Shown here piece by piece: positions 9,571 to 18,690 of a stretch of DNA of 64,000 nucleotides. The number at the start of each line of letters is the position of its first letter. The first letter of the stretch is position 1. The position numbers and the translations under genes are program-made. The notes below the pieces were generated by a model. It did not search any database. It was not told where the DNA came from and saw nothing but the letters and a program-made list of their open reading frames with translations. Source of the DNA: Aureispira anguillae (GTDB lineage: Bacteria; Bacteroidota; Bacteroidia; Chitinophagales; Saprospiraceae); the NCBI RefSeq assembly GCF_026000115.1, contig NZ_AP026867.1:837501-901500 (forward strand), in the 5' to 3' direction.

Positions 9571-11310
9571 TTATTCCCAAGCAATTGAGCAATGAGGCAA
9601 GGTCATTTCGATGTGGTTTCGATTTTCTAAGGGGATAGAATTATTATGGAGCTGCAAATTGCGTAAAGTCGCTAAATCAGGGAATGATTTAGGCAGCTTA
9701 GAGAGTTGGTTGCCTTCTAAATTTAAATCACTAAGCTGTGTTAATTCACCAATTGACTCAGGGAGTGCTTTAAGTTGATTGTTGCTAAGGTCCAACTGAA
9801 TCAATTCTTTTAGGTAGCTAATATTTTGAGGAAGGTGGTGGAATTGGTTATTGCCTAGATGCAGTGTTCTCAGTAGATTTAGTTTTTCAAAAGATTTCGG
9901 TAACGTGGATAAGTTATTTAGTTGCAAATTCAAATGTTGTAACTGCTTTAGTTTTCCAATGGATTCGGGAAGCTCAGAAAATAAGTTAAATCCTATATTG
10001 AGGCTAGTTAATTGCGTTAGGTTCTCAAAAAATAAAGGGACAGTAGACAATTGATTGTTGCTGAGATCTAATTGCTTTAAGGTAGTTAACAGCGCAATAC
10101 TAGGAGCTAATTGACGAATCTGATTGGAGCTTAAATCTAAGACTTCGAGTGTTTTTAGGGAACTAATTTCGCTCGGAATAGTTGTTAAACGATTATGACT
10201 TAGGTTGAGTTTTTCTAAATGAATAAAATAGCCAATCCAATAGGGCAGCTCGGTTAAGTTGTTAAAACTAAGATCTAGCTGTCGCAATTGAGTAATATTC
10301 TCAATGTTTTTGGGAATGTAATTAATCTCATCCCAATCCAAGTTCAGTTGTTGCAGATTTAATAGTTCTCCAAAGGATTCAGGCAAAGAAACTAGTTCTG
10401 CTCCTCTTAAGTCCAAAGATACTAACCCCGTTAACTCCCCAAAAGAGGAGGGCAATCGTTGAATGTTATTCCATTGAAAATTTAATGTTGTTAGATTGGA
10501 TAAATTGCCAAAAGATTCGGGCAGTTTTGTTAAGCCACAGGCGGATAAATGGAGCGTTAGTAATTGGGTCAAATTTCCAAAAGAAGAAGGCAGTTCAAAA
10601 ATTTTGTTTCTGGACAAATTTAGGAACTTAAGCTGTTTTAGATTCCCAAAAGATGGAGGTAGGGTTACAATCTGATTGCCTTCTAGGTCAAGGTGTTCTA
10701 ATTGGGTAAGTTGTTCAATGGCAGTTGGGATTGCGTCAATGTTATTTTTGGCAAGGAGGAGTATTTTTAGTTTAGGAAAACGAAAAATATCCGTAGGAAA
10801 TGCTTTGAGGTTGGTTTGTGTTAAATCTAGTATTTCTGTTTTGGTACTCAATTCTTTGATGGATGTAGCCAAGGGATGTTGATCGCCAAGGGTGTCAATC
10901 CAATAGTTGTTTTTTCCTTTGCTAACGCTGGCGTAATTGGTTTGCAAATCAAAAGGGAGTGCCTGTGTGTATTGGTAGGGAATTACAGTAGTACCTTGAG
11001 CATTAATAAAACCAAATTTTTCATTTTTATAGTCTAATAAGAGGTGCGGGTTGCCAAGAGGATAAATACCTTTTTTGCGTTTTTGACGAAGTACTTCAAA
11101 CATAGCGGCAATCTTTTGATTGACAAAATCAAAAAAGTTAGGGTCGCAGTGTTGAATGGATAAATAGTCGTGAAGGGCTAAGCTATATTCTCCTTGGTCT
11201 TGATAATATTGGGCATTTTCTAAAATTTCTTTACACGTTTGGGGTGGCACCTCTTGTGCAAGAGAAAATAAGGGGGAGCATAAAAGGAAAATGAGGAAGA
11301 ATATAGGCAT
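9571..11310 (-). CDS. exported WG-repeat plus leucine-rich-repeat protein
   Basis: The 579-residue product starts with a signal peptide (MPIFFLIFLLCSPLFSLAQ); the ATG at 11310 is preferred over a TTG at 11331. The next 130 residues include a short TPR-like helix pair and one WG repeat (FGFINAQGTTVIPYQY ... NYWIDTLG). From about residue 165 to the end there are roughly 17 tandem leucine-rich repeats of 23 residues with the consensus LxxLxxLxLxxNxLxxLPxSfGxL, the plant-like/bacterial LRR type. LRRs bind proteins; the partner is unknown. No sorting domain follows the last repeat, so the protein is probably periplasmic or outer-membrane associated. The domain calls are secure and the role is not known. 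Confidence 0.85.
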   Translation of the reverse strand: MPIFFLIFLLCSPLFSLAQEVPPQTCKEILENAQYYQDQGEYSLALHDYLSIQHCDPNFFDFVNQKIAAMFEVLRQKRKKGIYPLGNPHLLLDYKNEKFGFINAQGTTVIPYQYTQALPFDLQTNYASVSKGKNNYWIDTLGDQHPLATSIKELSTKTEILDLTQTNLKAFPTDIFRFPKLKILLLAKNNIDAIPTAIEQLTQLEHLDLEGNQIVTLPPSFGNLKQLKFLNLSRNKIFELPSSFGNLTQLLTLHLSACGLTKLPESFGNLSNLTTLNFQWNNIQRLPSSFGELTGLVSLDLRGAELVSLPESFGELLNLQQLNLDWDEINYIPKNIENITQLRQLDLSFNNLTELPYWIGYFIHLEKLNLSHNRLTTIPSEISSLKTLEVLDLSSNQIRQLAPSIALLTTLKQLDLSNNQLSTVPLFFENLTQLTSLNIGFNLFSELPESIGKLKQLQHLNLQLNNLSTLPKSFEKLNLLRTLHLGNNQFHHLPQNISYLKELIQLDLSNNQLKALPESIGELTQLSDLNLEGNQLSKLPKSFPDLATLRNLQLHNNSIPLENRNHIEMTLPHCSIAWE

Positions 11311-11782
11311 AAAAAAAGGGGCAGTGAACAAAGAAATACTAAATTAGTCTAATAATCTTAGATGAAAAACGAGAAAAATAGTTTTTTTGAGTGCTAAAAA
11401 GCCTTTTTTTAACATTTTATTATATTACTTACCTCCAAGCTAAGTTAGCTGCTTTTAATTACTTTAATTTAAGACCAATTAGAATTTTTAGAAATAAAAT
11501 GTTAAGCTTTTTAAATAGAATATTATTTGGATATTATTAATACACTTTAAGTTTTTCAAAATTAAAGTATGTACGGATGAACTATACATTCTTTCTATTT
11601 GGCGAAATAGATCGAAGCTTGCTATGTAAATTCAAGTTCTAGTCGTATATTTGTACATTATTTTTGTTTAGAAAAGTATTGAAAATACAAACAATATAAC
11701 ATTTATAATTGTTTATGACAGTTGTAAAAAAAACACTTTATATAAAGAATCCTCTTAAGTCCTAGAAATTAATAAAGAAAAT
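11311..11782. other. divergent intergenic region with a candidate -7 box
   Basis: This 472-base gap separates the divergent LRR and deacylase genes. It is strongly AT-rich. TATATTTG at 11646-11653 matches the Bacteroidota -7 consensus TAnnTTTG in plus orientation. The nearest upstream TTG is 24 bases away, which is slightly too far for a canonical -33 box. No small gene or strong hairpin was seen. Confidence 0.4.
11646..11653 (+). promoter_or_regulatory. candidate -7 element of the deacylase gene
   Basis: TATATTTG matches TAnnTTTG exactly and lies 129 bases upstream of the deacylase ATG. It would give a leader of about 120 bases. The -33 box is not convincing, so confidence is low. Confidence 0.3.
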
Positions 11783-12763
11783 ATGCATAATAGTATTAAT
11801 AAAGATAGAATTATAGGCGAACGTGTAGGTAGTCAGTACGGTCCTTTAATGATTGTTTTTGCTCAGATTCACGGCAATGAACCTGCTGGTTTTAAAGCCG
11901 TAGAAGAATTATTTAAGGCAATAGATGCAGAGTATATCAAAAATCCAAAGTTTGAATTTTGCGGAAGGATAGTGGCTTTGCAAGGAAATGTGAAAGCGGC
12001 CAAAGAAAAAGTTCGATTTATTAAGAAAGATTTAAACAGAAGTTGGTTGCCCAAAGAAATTGAACGGATCCAAAATACAGCGAATTTGGAAGATTTAGAT
12101 CCTGAAGATCAAGAAATAAAAGAGAGTCTAAATTTGGTTGATTATTATATCAACCTGTGCCAACCTCCACGTGTTGTTGTGCTAGATTTGCATACAACAA
12201 CTGCTCATGGAGGAATCTTTACCATTCCTGCTCCTAATGAAGAAGCACGTAGAATTGCTTTGAGCATGCATGCACCTGTATTGCACGGCTTTTTAGAAGG
12301 ATTGAAGGGGACAACTCTGCATTATTTTACAAAAGAGAACTTTAATGTCGATATGACAGCCGTTTGTTTTGAAGCAGGGCAACACGAGAGTGAAGATTCT
12401 TATAAGCATGCTGTCTCTGCCATTATTCAATGTTATAAGGCAATAGGGGGATTTTATGCCAAGGATATTGAGAGCAAACACGATCAATTGTTAGAAGAGC
12501 GGTCGAAAGGGCTTCCCCTAGAAGCAAAATTAATGTACGTTCATCGGGTGCGTCCTGAGGATGATTTCAAAATGGTTAATCAGCCTATCTATAATAATTT
12601 TGACCCAATTAAGGAGGGGGAAATATTAGCTTACGATAAAAATGGAGCGATAAAGTCTCCTTGCGCAGGACTCATTTTGATGCCTTTGTACCAAAATCAA
12701 GGAGACGATGGTTTTTTTGTAGTGCAAGAAATTACTTCTCGTACTCCTAGTCAGAGTGCTTAG
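11783..12763 (+). CDS. succinylglutamate desuccinylase/aspartoacylase (AspA/AstE) family zinc deacylase
   Basis: This 326-residue soluble enzyme belongs to the M14-like zinc deacylase family that removes acyl groups from N-acyl amino acids. The zinc ligands are visible: H30 and E33 in AQIHGNEPAG, and the later His in LDLHTTTAHGG (about residue 138). The probable catalytic Glu lies in CFEAGQHES. Its length is close to AstE/AspA proteins. The exact substrate (N-acetylaspartate, N-succinylglutamate or another acyl amino acid) cannot be read from the sequence, and no arginine-catabolic genes stand nearby. The gene appears to be monocistronic, with long non-coding DNA on both sides. Confidence 0.85.
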   Translation: MHNSINKDRIIGERVGSQYGPLMIVFAQIHGNEPAGFKAVEELFKAIDAEYIKNPKFEFCGRIVALQGNVKAAKEKVRFIKKDLNRSWLPKEIERIQNTANLEDLDPEDQEIKESLNLVDYYINLCQPPRVVVLDLHTTTAHGGIFTIPAPNEEARRIALSMHAPVLHGFLEGLKGTTLHYFTKENFNVDMTAVCFEAGQHESEDSYKHAVSAIIQCYKAIGGFYAKDIESKHDQLLEERSKGLPLEAKLMYVHRVRPEDDFKMVNQPIYNNFDPIKEGEILAYDKNGAIKSPCAGLILMPLYQNQGDDGFFVVQEITSRTPSQSA

Positions 12764-12911
12764 AATTAGGGACTTTCAGGAGTAAAACAAATGTATTTGT
12801 CCTAGTATATTTGCTACTATTCTTGCAACGAAACGTTTGACAATGAGCTTTTTTTGAATCATTTTCTAAGCATCACATAACCCATTTTTAGAGTTTTTTT
12901 TTGGTGGGCAT

Positions 12912-13047
12912 ATGACTGATTGGGAACAAAGTACGCCGCAGAAAGCTGCTATTTTTCTGTAAGAAAAATAAGGTTTTCAGGTGTCTGAGCGAAGCGAGTT
13001 TCTGAAAGCCTAAGCTTTCAAGAAGATACTTTGTCCAAGAAGTCATC
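12912..13047. repeat. imperfect long inverted repeat (non-coding element)
   Basis: The outer arms are ATGACTGAT...AACAAAGTA (12912-12933) and its imperfect complement TACTTTGTCC...AAGTCAT (13028-13047). Inside are smaller palindromes: AGAAAGCTGCTATTTTTCT, GAGCGAAGCGAG and GAAAGCCTAAGCTTTC. The whole could fold as one branched RNA or single-stranded DNA structure. It resembles a small non-autonomous repeat, and its inner GAGCGAAGCGAG-type module recurs in other gaps of this window. Confidence 0.55.
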
Positions 13048-13065
13048 CAGTCCTAGCGTTTTTGG

Positions 13066-13092
13066 TTCTTTTTGGGCAATGCAAAAAGAACA
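13066..13092. repeat. 9-bp hairpin next to the palindromic element
   Basis: GTTCTTTTT (13066-13074) and AAAAAGAAC (13084-13092) form a perfect stem with the loop GGGCAATGC. It directly follows the longer inverted repeat and may be part of the same element. It could also stop transcription, but it is about 300 bases from the nearest upstream stop codon. Confidence 0.5.
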
Positions 13093-13599
13093 ACAGATAT
13101 TGATTACCCTGCTTTTTGCTATTTGCCTCTAAAATGGGGGCTAGATTAAAACTTCTAATGTTTACTTTCTTAAAAAGAAACAATTATGTTTGCTATTATA
13201 GCCTTAATAAACAATTTTTTATAAAATAATAAGATTGCTAAAATGTATTTTTGTTTTACTACTGAATCACCCTAATTAAAGTTCTATCCAAGCATTAGAA
13301 TAATTTGATACAATATTAGATAGGGTTTTTAACAACTTCTATGTTAAAAAATGATATTCGATTGAATATGTGGGCAAATTTTATTTTTTTTAGAAAAAAA
13401 ACAGACTGAACAAAATAGAAACAATCTCCACAAAGATAGTGAGTTCATAGGCTTACTAGTAGTATAAGTAACGAAGCAGAATTAATTATGCGTTAAATTT
13501 ACAATCATTGGTTCTGCGTAGTTACTTAAGTAATAAGGTAGCACAGCAAAATTCAACTGATTTACCAATTATCAATCTCATTTTTTAATCAATTGTAAT

Positions 13600-14175
13600 A
13601 TGGAAAATCCTATATCTAAAGAAATAAACGTAGCTGATTGGGTTAATGCGTATGGCGATGAATTATATCGTTATGCTTATTCAAAAACAGGAGATAGCCA
13701 TGTATCAGAAGATTTGGTGCAAGATGCTTTTTTAGGCGCTTTGCAAAATACAACCGATCAAAGTGAAATCAAAAATCAAAAATCTTGGTTGTTTTCTATT
13801 TTGAGAAATAAAGTGGTTGATTATTATAGAGAATTAGAACGGAAAAGTAAAAAAGAAAACAATTGGGATACCAATTTGGAGTTAGATGTACATTTTACTT
13901 CTATGGGAATGTGGCGGACCAGTGAGAAAGCAATGGTTTGGAATAACACTGAAAATTTAGCAACGAACAAAGAGTTTAACGCAATCTTAGACGCTTGCTT
14001 GACCAAATTGCCCAAACATTATCAAGCTGTAGTTCGCTTAAAAATTATGGAGGATGAACGCACCGATTGTATTTGTGAAGATTTAGGTATTAGCACTTCT
14101 AATCTGTGGCAGATCATTCATCGTACTAAATTGCGACTTCGAAAATGCATTAACAAACATTGGTTTCAAGCCTAA
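13600..14175 (+). CDS. ECF-type RNA polymerase sigma factor
   Basis: This 191-residue protein has sigma-70 region 2 (about residues 15-85: LYRYAYSKTGDSHVSEDLVQ then WLFSILRNKVVDYYRE) and region 4 (about 130-185: a helix-turn-helix ending LWQIIHRTKLRLRKC). Regions 1 and 3 are absent, as expected for the extracytoplasmic-function group. It redirects RNA polymerase to a small regulon. The start of the downstream zinc-finger gene is 20 bases after its stop, so the two are probably cotranscribed and work as a sigma/anti-sigma pair. The regulon probably includes the cytochrome genes that follow, by inference from position. Confidence 0.9.
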   Translation: MENPISKEINVADWVNAYGDELYRYAYSKTGDSHVSEDLVQDAFLGALQNTTDQSEIKNQKSWLFSILRNKVVDYYRELERKSKKENNWDTNLELDVHFTSMGMWRTSEKAMVWNNTENLATNKEFNAILDACLTKLPKHYQAVVRLKIMEDERTDCICEDLGISTSNLWQIIHRTKLRLRKCINKHWFQA

Positions 14176-14195
14176 GCCTAATCAATCCTATAATT

Positions 14196-14447
14196 ATGTA
14201 CACCTGCAAAAAGGCAACTGAATTAATCGAAAAAGAACAAAGCGAGGCGCTCTCTTTAATGACTAGAATGCGCCTAAAAATGCATTTAATGATGTGCGGA
14301 GCTTGTGCTGCTTATCGGAAACAAAGCAAAAATTTATCAATTTGGTTAAAAAATAAAAAGGGGGCTAGTGTCGATAAAATCGAGCTTTCGGAGGAATCAA
14401 AACAACAAATGATAAAAAAAATAGAAAAAAAACGTTCGGAATTGTAA
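14196..14447 (+). CDS. short zinc-finger anti-sigma-like protein
   Basis: The 83-residue product starts at ATG 14196, after the sigma-factor stop. It contains the H-x3-C-x2-C zinc motif of ZAS anti-sigma domains (HLMMCGAC) preceded by an N-terminal Cys (MYTCKKA), giving the pattern C...H-x3-C-x2-C. Unlike most anti-sigma factors it has no transmembrane helix; the rest is a charged, Lys-rich helical tail. It is therefore likely a soluble, possibly redox-sensing, partner of the adjacent ECF sigma factor. Zinc or thiol sensing is an inference from the motif. Confidence 0.75.
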   Translation: MYTCKKATELIEKEQSEALSLMTRMRLKMHLMMCGACAAYRKQSKNLSIWLKNKKGASVDKIELSEESKQQMIKKIEKKRSEL

Positions 14448-14544
14448 GGATTTGGTCATTTGTGCGACTATAAAGGTAGAAAGACAGTTCAAAGTGATTT
14501 TTAGATCACTGTTATCTCATCCTTTATCTTATAATTACAACATT

Positions 14545-15054
14545 ATGAAAAAGACTAAATTATTTTTTGCTGCCATTGCAATTTTTTCTATTGCTTATAC
14601 AACACAATCTTGCCAAGATCCAACACCAGAACCGACTGAATTTATTGCAGACAATAGTACCTTTGCTAATTTTACCAATTGGGAATTGGCCGCAACGAAT
14701 GTAGGTCCTAGCCCATCTTTAGGTGCTGCTCATGCTGGCAATGATAGTACTGTTACCCGTAAAATTTATTACAAAGATGCCCAAGCTCCTGTTGATGGGG
14801 TTTATCCTGTAGGAACTGTTATTGTTAAGCACAGTGCAAATCCAGCAGGAACAGTAGCAGAATATACGGGCATGGTAAAAAGAGGCAATAGCTTTAATCC
14901 TTCTCATAATGACTGGGAGTGGTTTATGTTGGAATCGAACGGAAATATTGCAACGGATTCTAGTGGAGCTGAAATGCGTGGCGCTAATTTAATGAATGGC
15001 ATGTGCAACAATTGCCATAGCGTTGCAACAACCGATTATAGTTTCTCAAAATAA
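14545..15054 (+). CDS. cytochrome P460-family lipoprotein with one c-type haem motif
   Basis: This is a 169-residue lipoprotein: the signal MKKTKLFFAAIAIFSIAYTT is followed by QSC. The mature domain matches the cytochrome P460/c'-beta pattern, with a beta-rich body that ends in a CXXCH haem motif (CNNCH, residues 154-158) close to the C-terminus. Family members are periplasmic haem enzymes or NO/oxidant-binding proteins. The frame is open upstream to 14452, but ATG 14545 gives the signal peptide. It lies 98 bases after the zinc-finger gene and just before a terminator. The lysine that P460 proteins cross-link to haem cannot be assigned by eye. Confidence 0.8.
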   Translation: MKKTKLFFAAIAIFSIAYTTQSCQDPTPEPTEFIADNSTFANFTNWELAATNVGPSPSLGAAHAGNDSTVTRKIYYKDAQAPVDGVYPVGTVIVKHSANPAGTVAEYTGMVKRGNSFNPSHNDWEWFMLESNGNIATDSSGAEMRGANLMNGMCNNCHSVATTDYSFSK

Positions 15055-15080
15055 GTTTGGTTAAATAAATGAAGTGTGTC

Positions 15081-15109
15081 TAAAGCAAGCATTTAGCTTG
15101 CTTTAGTTT
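15081..15109. terminator. terminator between cytochrome P460 and peroxidase genes
   Basis: TAAAGCAAGC (15081-15090), loop ATTTA, GCTTGCTTTA (15096-15105), then GTTTT. This is a perfect 10-bp stem between two convergent genes. The T run serves the plus strand, and the TTTA/AAAT flank may serve both. Confidence 0.75.
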
Positions 15110-15139
15110 TAAATTCTTCGTTTTTAATGCTTGTTGATT

Positions 15140-16075
15140 TTATTGTTTTTGAAAACGACGATCCGTTAAGGCCTCTAAAAATTGAATCAAATCCTGTTTT
15201 TCGTTGACGGTTAGGTGTAGCGGCTCTTGCAATAAGGTATCTCTATTGATAGAACCATGTACAAATTGGCTAGGGTCATCGTAATAATCCACGACTTCTT
15301 CTAAGGTGGTAAACTGACCATTGTGCATATAAGGCGCTGTGATGGCAATATTGCGCAAACCAGGAACCTTTAATTTGCCCAAATCGCTTGAATCTTGACT
15401 AATGGCAAATCGACCAACATCACCTAAGGTATCACTTCCATTAAACAAGCCAATGTTTCTAAATTCATCTCCTGTAAAATCTGGACCAAAATGACAATCA
15501 AAACACTTGGCTTTTTCATTAAAAATCTCTCGGCCTCTAATTTGCGCTGAACTCATTGCTAAGGTATCTCCTTGCATCCATTGATCAAAGGGAGAATCTC
15601 CAGGAGATTCTAACGAAGAAACAAAGGCAGCTAAAGCCATGCTTAGATTGCTAGAATCTGCTGGGCTGCCATAAATGGTTTGAAACCATTGCAGGTAAGG
15701 TCCATTGTTGAGGCGATCCAAAAGGGTAGGAATCGGCAAATCCATTTCAATGGGATTGTGAATGGGCATCAGTACTTGTTCTTCTATGGAAGCCGCTCGT
15801 CCATCATAAAAAAAATAAGGACGAGATAGCATGTTCATAGAAGAAGGCGTATTTCTAGTCCCTAGCTGACCGTCTACCCCCAAGCTGAAGCTAGTGGTAT
15901 CGGCAAAGGCAAATTGGGGCTGATGACAGGAGGCACAACTAATGCTATGGTCTCTAGAGAGCAAAGGGTCAAAGAATAATTTTTCGCCCAATTCTAGTTC
16001 TGTACTGGGGGAATCTATCGAATTAAAGGAAATCATAAGAAATCCCAAAAAAAGGAGGAAAATGATATATTTCAT
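15140..16075 (-). CDS. di-haem cytochrome c peroxidase (MauG/CcpA family)
   Basis: This is a 311-residue periplasmic enzyme with an N-terminal signal (MKYIIFLLFLGFLMI). It has two CXXCH haem sites: CASCH (residues 47-51) in the N-terminal domain, followed by the family motif QPQFAFADT, and CFDCH (about residue 190) followed by GPDFTGDEFRNIGL. Near the C-terminus, PGLRNIAITAPYMHNGQFTTLEEVVDYY is the classic conserved region carrying the distal-haem Met/His ligands. The reaction is reduction of H2O2 with electrons from small cytochromes, or MauG-like protein oxidation. It is convergent with the P460 gene, so a shared oxidative-stress role is suggested only by position. Confidence 0.9.
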   Translation of the reverse strand: MKYIIFLLFLGFLMISFNSIDSPSTELELGEKLFFDPLLSRDHSISCASCHQPQFAFADTTSFSLGVDGQLGTRNTPSSMNMLSRPYFFYDGRAASIEEQVLMPIHNPIEMDLPIPTLLDRLNNGPYLQWFQTIYGSPADSSNLSMALAAFVSSLESPGDSPFDQWMQGDTLAMSSAQIRGREIFNEKAKCFDCHFGPDFTGDEFRNIGLFNGSDTLGDVGRFAISQDSSDLGKLKVPGLRNIAITAPYMHNGQFTTLEEVVDYYDDPSQFVHGSINRDTLLQEPLHLTVNEKQDLIQFLEALTDRRFQKQ

Positions 16076-16177
16076 CGCTGTTATTCTAGATGATATGGAA
16101 TTAAATTAGAAGGTGAAAATAACCTTTTTTTTGCAGAAAAAACAGACAATATATATTTTAATGCATCCCCTCTGCGC

Positions 16178-18613
16178 TTATCTTTTTTTTAAGACAATCT
16201 CAAAACTTTGCTCAATTCTAATTCCGTCCTCATCCACCAATACAATCTTGTGTTTTCCTGCATTGGGTTTAAGCTCCATTTCATGAAAGTCTTTGGTCAT
16301 ACCTAGATAGGTATTGTCTAGATGCCAATAAATAACCTTTTCGGGGTTTTGATGTGCTACTCGAAAGACCGTGCCATTAATTCTACCATCATAGTCAATG
16401 GGAATAAAAATTTTTGTTGGATTTTTGGGATAGATAAACTGCATAGAGCGCTGTTCAGAATTAAGGCGACAATCGTCTCTAAATCTTGGTGGCAAGCGAT
16501 AAGAAGGATTGCGGTGCTTGTAATAATATTCTTCTAATGGGGGCAACAAAAACCAGGTCTGATGCACCATGTTATGAACAGATTCGCAGTTGCCATTCAC
16601 TTGATAAGTGCCTGTACTGTCTAGGTGTAATTGTTGATGAAATGGACAAGACTTCACTTGGCGTGCATGACGACCGACTAAAACCGTATCGATTGTTTCA
16701 CAATGGATGGAAGGTCGGAAGCCGCTTTTTTTACAAACAGGTAGTTTTAAGAGCTCTTCTTTGGGGGGATTGAACCAAGTTGTATGCGGCAATTGGTTGA
16801 ATACATCAAAGAGTATAGGAGCCGCTGCTTTGACCCCAACTAGCCCTTGTCTACCTTCTCCATTCGCATTGCCAACCCAAACCCCAATGGTGTATTCTGG
16901 TGTTACACCAATAGCCCAAGCATCCCTAAAACCAAAACTAGTTCCCGTTTTCCAAGCAATATCTCTAGACGATTCAAAATATTTCCAACCTCCTTCAGTA
17001 TTGGGGCGTTCAAGTTGGCGCATAATTTCAAATGTATTATAAATACTAGCAGCACTTAATATAGGAGCTTCTTTGAGAAAATTTTGAGGGCTAGGGGTAC
17101 TGTCTTTTAATAGATAATGCAAAGGGCGAAAGTCAGTAGGACTATAGCAATGTTGTTGTTGCTGGGTTCGTTGGTTATAATTTAATAGCGTCCTCCCCAT
17201 ACTAGCATAGGCTCCACACAAATCCCAAAGGCTAGCTTCTGCGCCTCCCAAGATAAGCGAAAGACCATAGTGTTTTGGGGATTGGGTGATTGTGCTGATG
17301 CCTAATTTTTGTAATTGTGTACAAAAATTGGCCGTGCCATATTCTTGCAACATACGAACCATTGGAATATTTAAAGAACGAACTAGGGCACGACTAGCAG
17401 GAACAACACCATCATAATTTTCATAAAAATTTTTGGGGCGATACCCTCCCATATACATTGGAATATCGGGGACTAGACTATGTGGAAGTATATCGCCATT
17501 GTGCAACATAGAGGCATACAGAAATGGTTTTAGAATAGACCCTGTGCTTCTTGGAGAAGTAATGATGTCAACATTTTGCCCTTGATCCTCTTTGCTATGT
17601 GGAGGAATGACATTGCCCCAATACGACAGTACTTCGCCAGATTTTGTATCGGCTACCAAAACAGCAATATTGTGTACACCATTGGTTTGTAAGTGCTGAT
17701 ATTGTTGTAATAACAGTTGTTGAATTCTAATTTGTAAATCAGAAGCTAAGGTAGTCTGAAAATAGGCATACTTTTTTTTGTTGATCCCCAATTTTTGCTC
17801 TTTTTGAATGCGTCCTACCAAATGGGGAGCTAATTGGGGAAGTGGGAGCGGAGCGGCTGGAATTTCTTCTTCTTGTGCTAGTGTGGTGGTAATGGAGTCA
17901 ATTAGCCCTCGTTCTCTAAATTTGGAGAGCAATAAATTGCGTTTTTCTAGCAGGCGTTTTCGATTTCTGCCTGGATGAACGAGCCCAGGACTATTGGGCA
18001 AAACGGCAAGCGTAGCAGCTTCGCCCCAAGATAACAGGCTAGGGGCTTTGCCATAGTATCGCCACGCTGCGGCATCCAAACCAACAACATTGCCACCAAA
18101 GGGAGCATTAGACGCATACAAGGCTAAGATTTGAGCTTTGGAATAAGCCATCTCCAGACGAGTTGCCATCATCATTTCATGCATTTTTCTATAAAAGGAA
18201 CGCCCCCTGCGTTGGGTAGACATTCGCATGACCTGCATGGTTATCGTACTAGCGCCACTCGTGATTTTTCCATCTTGATAATTATCTCGGATAGCTCGCC
18301 CAATCCCTTTAATGTCTACTCCTATGTGATGGTAAAAACGTCGATCTTCATACTCCGTAATTGCAATGGCAAATTTAGCGGGAACCGAATCATTATGAGG
18401 AAAACGCCATTGCCCATCGCTCGCAATTCTAGCTCCTAATAAATAACCCGTCCGATCGACTAAAACAATACTGGTAGGCGTATCAAATATTTTTTTGGGA
18501 AGACAAAACCAATAGATTAGACCAATCGACAGAAAGATCAAAATGGTCTTTTTGAGGTGACGAACGCAAAAAAAGTAAATTATATTTTTAAGACTATTTT
18601 TTAAACGACTCAA
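16178..18613 (-). CDS. pbpC: penicillin-binding protein 1C, bifunctional peptidoglycan glycosyltransferase/transpeptidase
   Basis: This is an 811-residue inner-membrane enzyme with one N-terminal transmembrane helix (about residues 22-40). The glycosyltransferase domain has EDRRFYHHIGVD (from 89) and GASTITMQ. The transpeptidase domain has SILK (S-x-x-K, about 357), S-x-N in SLNIP, and KTG in KTGTSFGFRDAWAIG (about 551). The C-terminal about 90 residues match the BiPBP_C domain typical of PBP1C. It polymerises and cross-links peptidoglycan. The only credible start is a TTG at 18613. The usual enterobacterial neighbour, an alpha-2-macroglobulin gene, is absent. The gene lies 77 bases downstream of a small unknown gene on the same strand. 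Confidence 0.93.
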   Translation of the reverse strand: MSRLKNSLKNIIYFFCVRHLKKTILIFLSIGLIYWFCLPKKIFDTPTSIVLVDRTGYLLGARIASDGQWRFPHNDSVPAKFAIAITEYEDRRFYHHIGVDIKGIGRAIRDNYQDGKITSGASTITMQVMRMSTQRRGRSFYRKMHEMMMATRLEMAYSKAQILALYASNAPFGGNVVGLDAAAWRYYGKAPSLLSWGEAATLAVLPNSPGLVHPGRNRKRLLEKRNLLLSKFRERGLIDSITTTLAQEEEIPAAPLPLPQLAPHLVGRIQKEQKLGINKKKYAYFQTTLASDLQIRIQQLLLQQYQHLQTNGVHNIAVLVADTKSGEVLSYWGNVIPPHSKEDQGQNVDIITSPRSTGSILKPFLYASMLHNGDILPHSLVPDIPMYMGGYRPKNFYENYDGVVPASRALVRSLNIPMVRMLQEYGTANFCTQLQKLGISTITQSPKHYGLSLILGGAEASLWDLCGAYASMGRTLLNYNQRTQQQQHCYSPTDFRPLHYLLKDSTPSPQNFLKEAPILSAASIYNTFEIMRQLERPNTEGGWKYFESSRDIAWKTGTSFGFRDAWAIGVTPEYTIGVWVGNANGEGRQGLVGVKAAAPILFDVFNQLPHTTWFNPPKEELLKLPVCKKSGFRPSIHCETIDTVLVGRHARQVKSCPFHQQLHLDSTGTYQVNGNCESVHNMVHQTWFLLPPLEEYYYKHRNPSYRLPPRFRDDCRLNSEQRSMQFIYPKNPTKIFIPIDYDGRINGTVFRVAHQNPEKVIYWHLDNTYLGMTKDFHEMELKPNAGKHKIVLVDEDGIRIEQSFEIVLKKR

Positions 18614-18690
18614 GAATGGTATCTATTTAATAGGGAGTACAATGTTAGTTTCTCTACAAAGCTACTTTGATGCGTTAAAAAAAGCAAAAA

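Larger units (their letters stand above)
12764..13599. other. 836-base intergenic region with palindromic element
   Basis: This region lacks a credible gene. Its middle (12912-13092) is a structured palindromic element, listed separately. The last 300 bases are plain AT-rich sequence with several A and T tracts and should hold the sigma-factor promoter; I found no exact TAnnTTTG box there. Confidence 0.5.
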
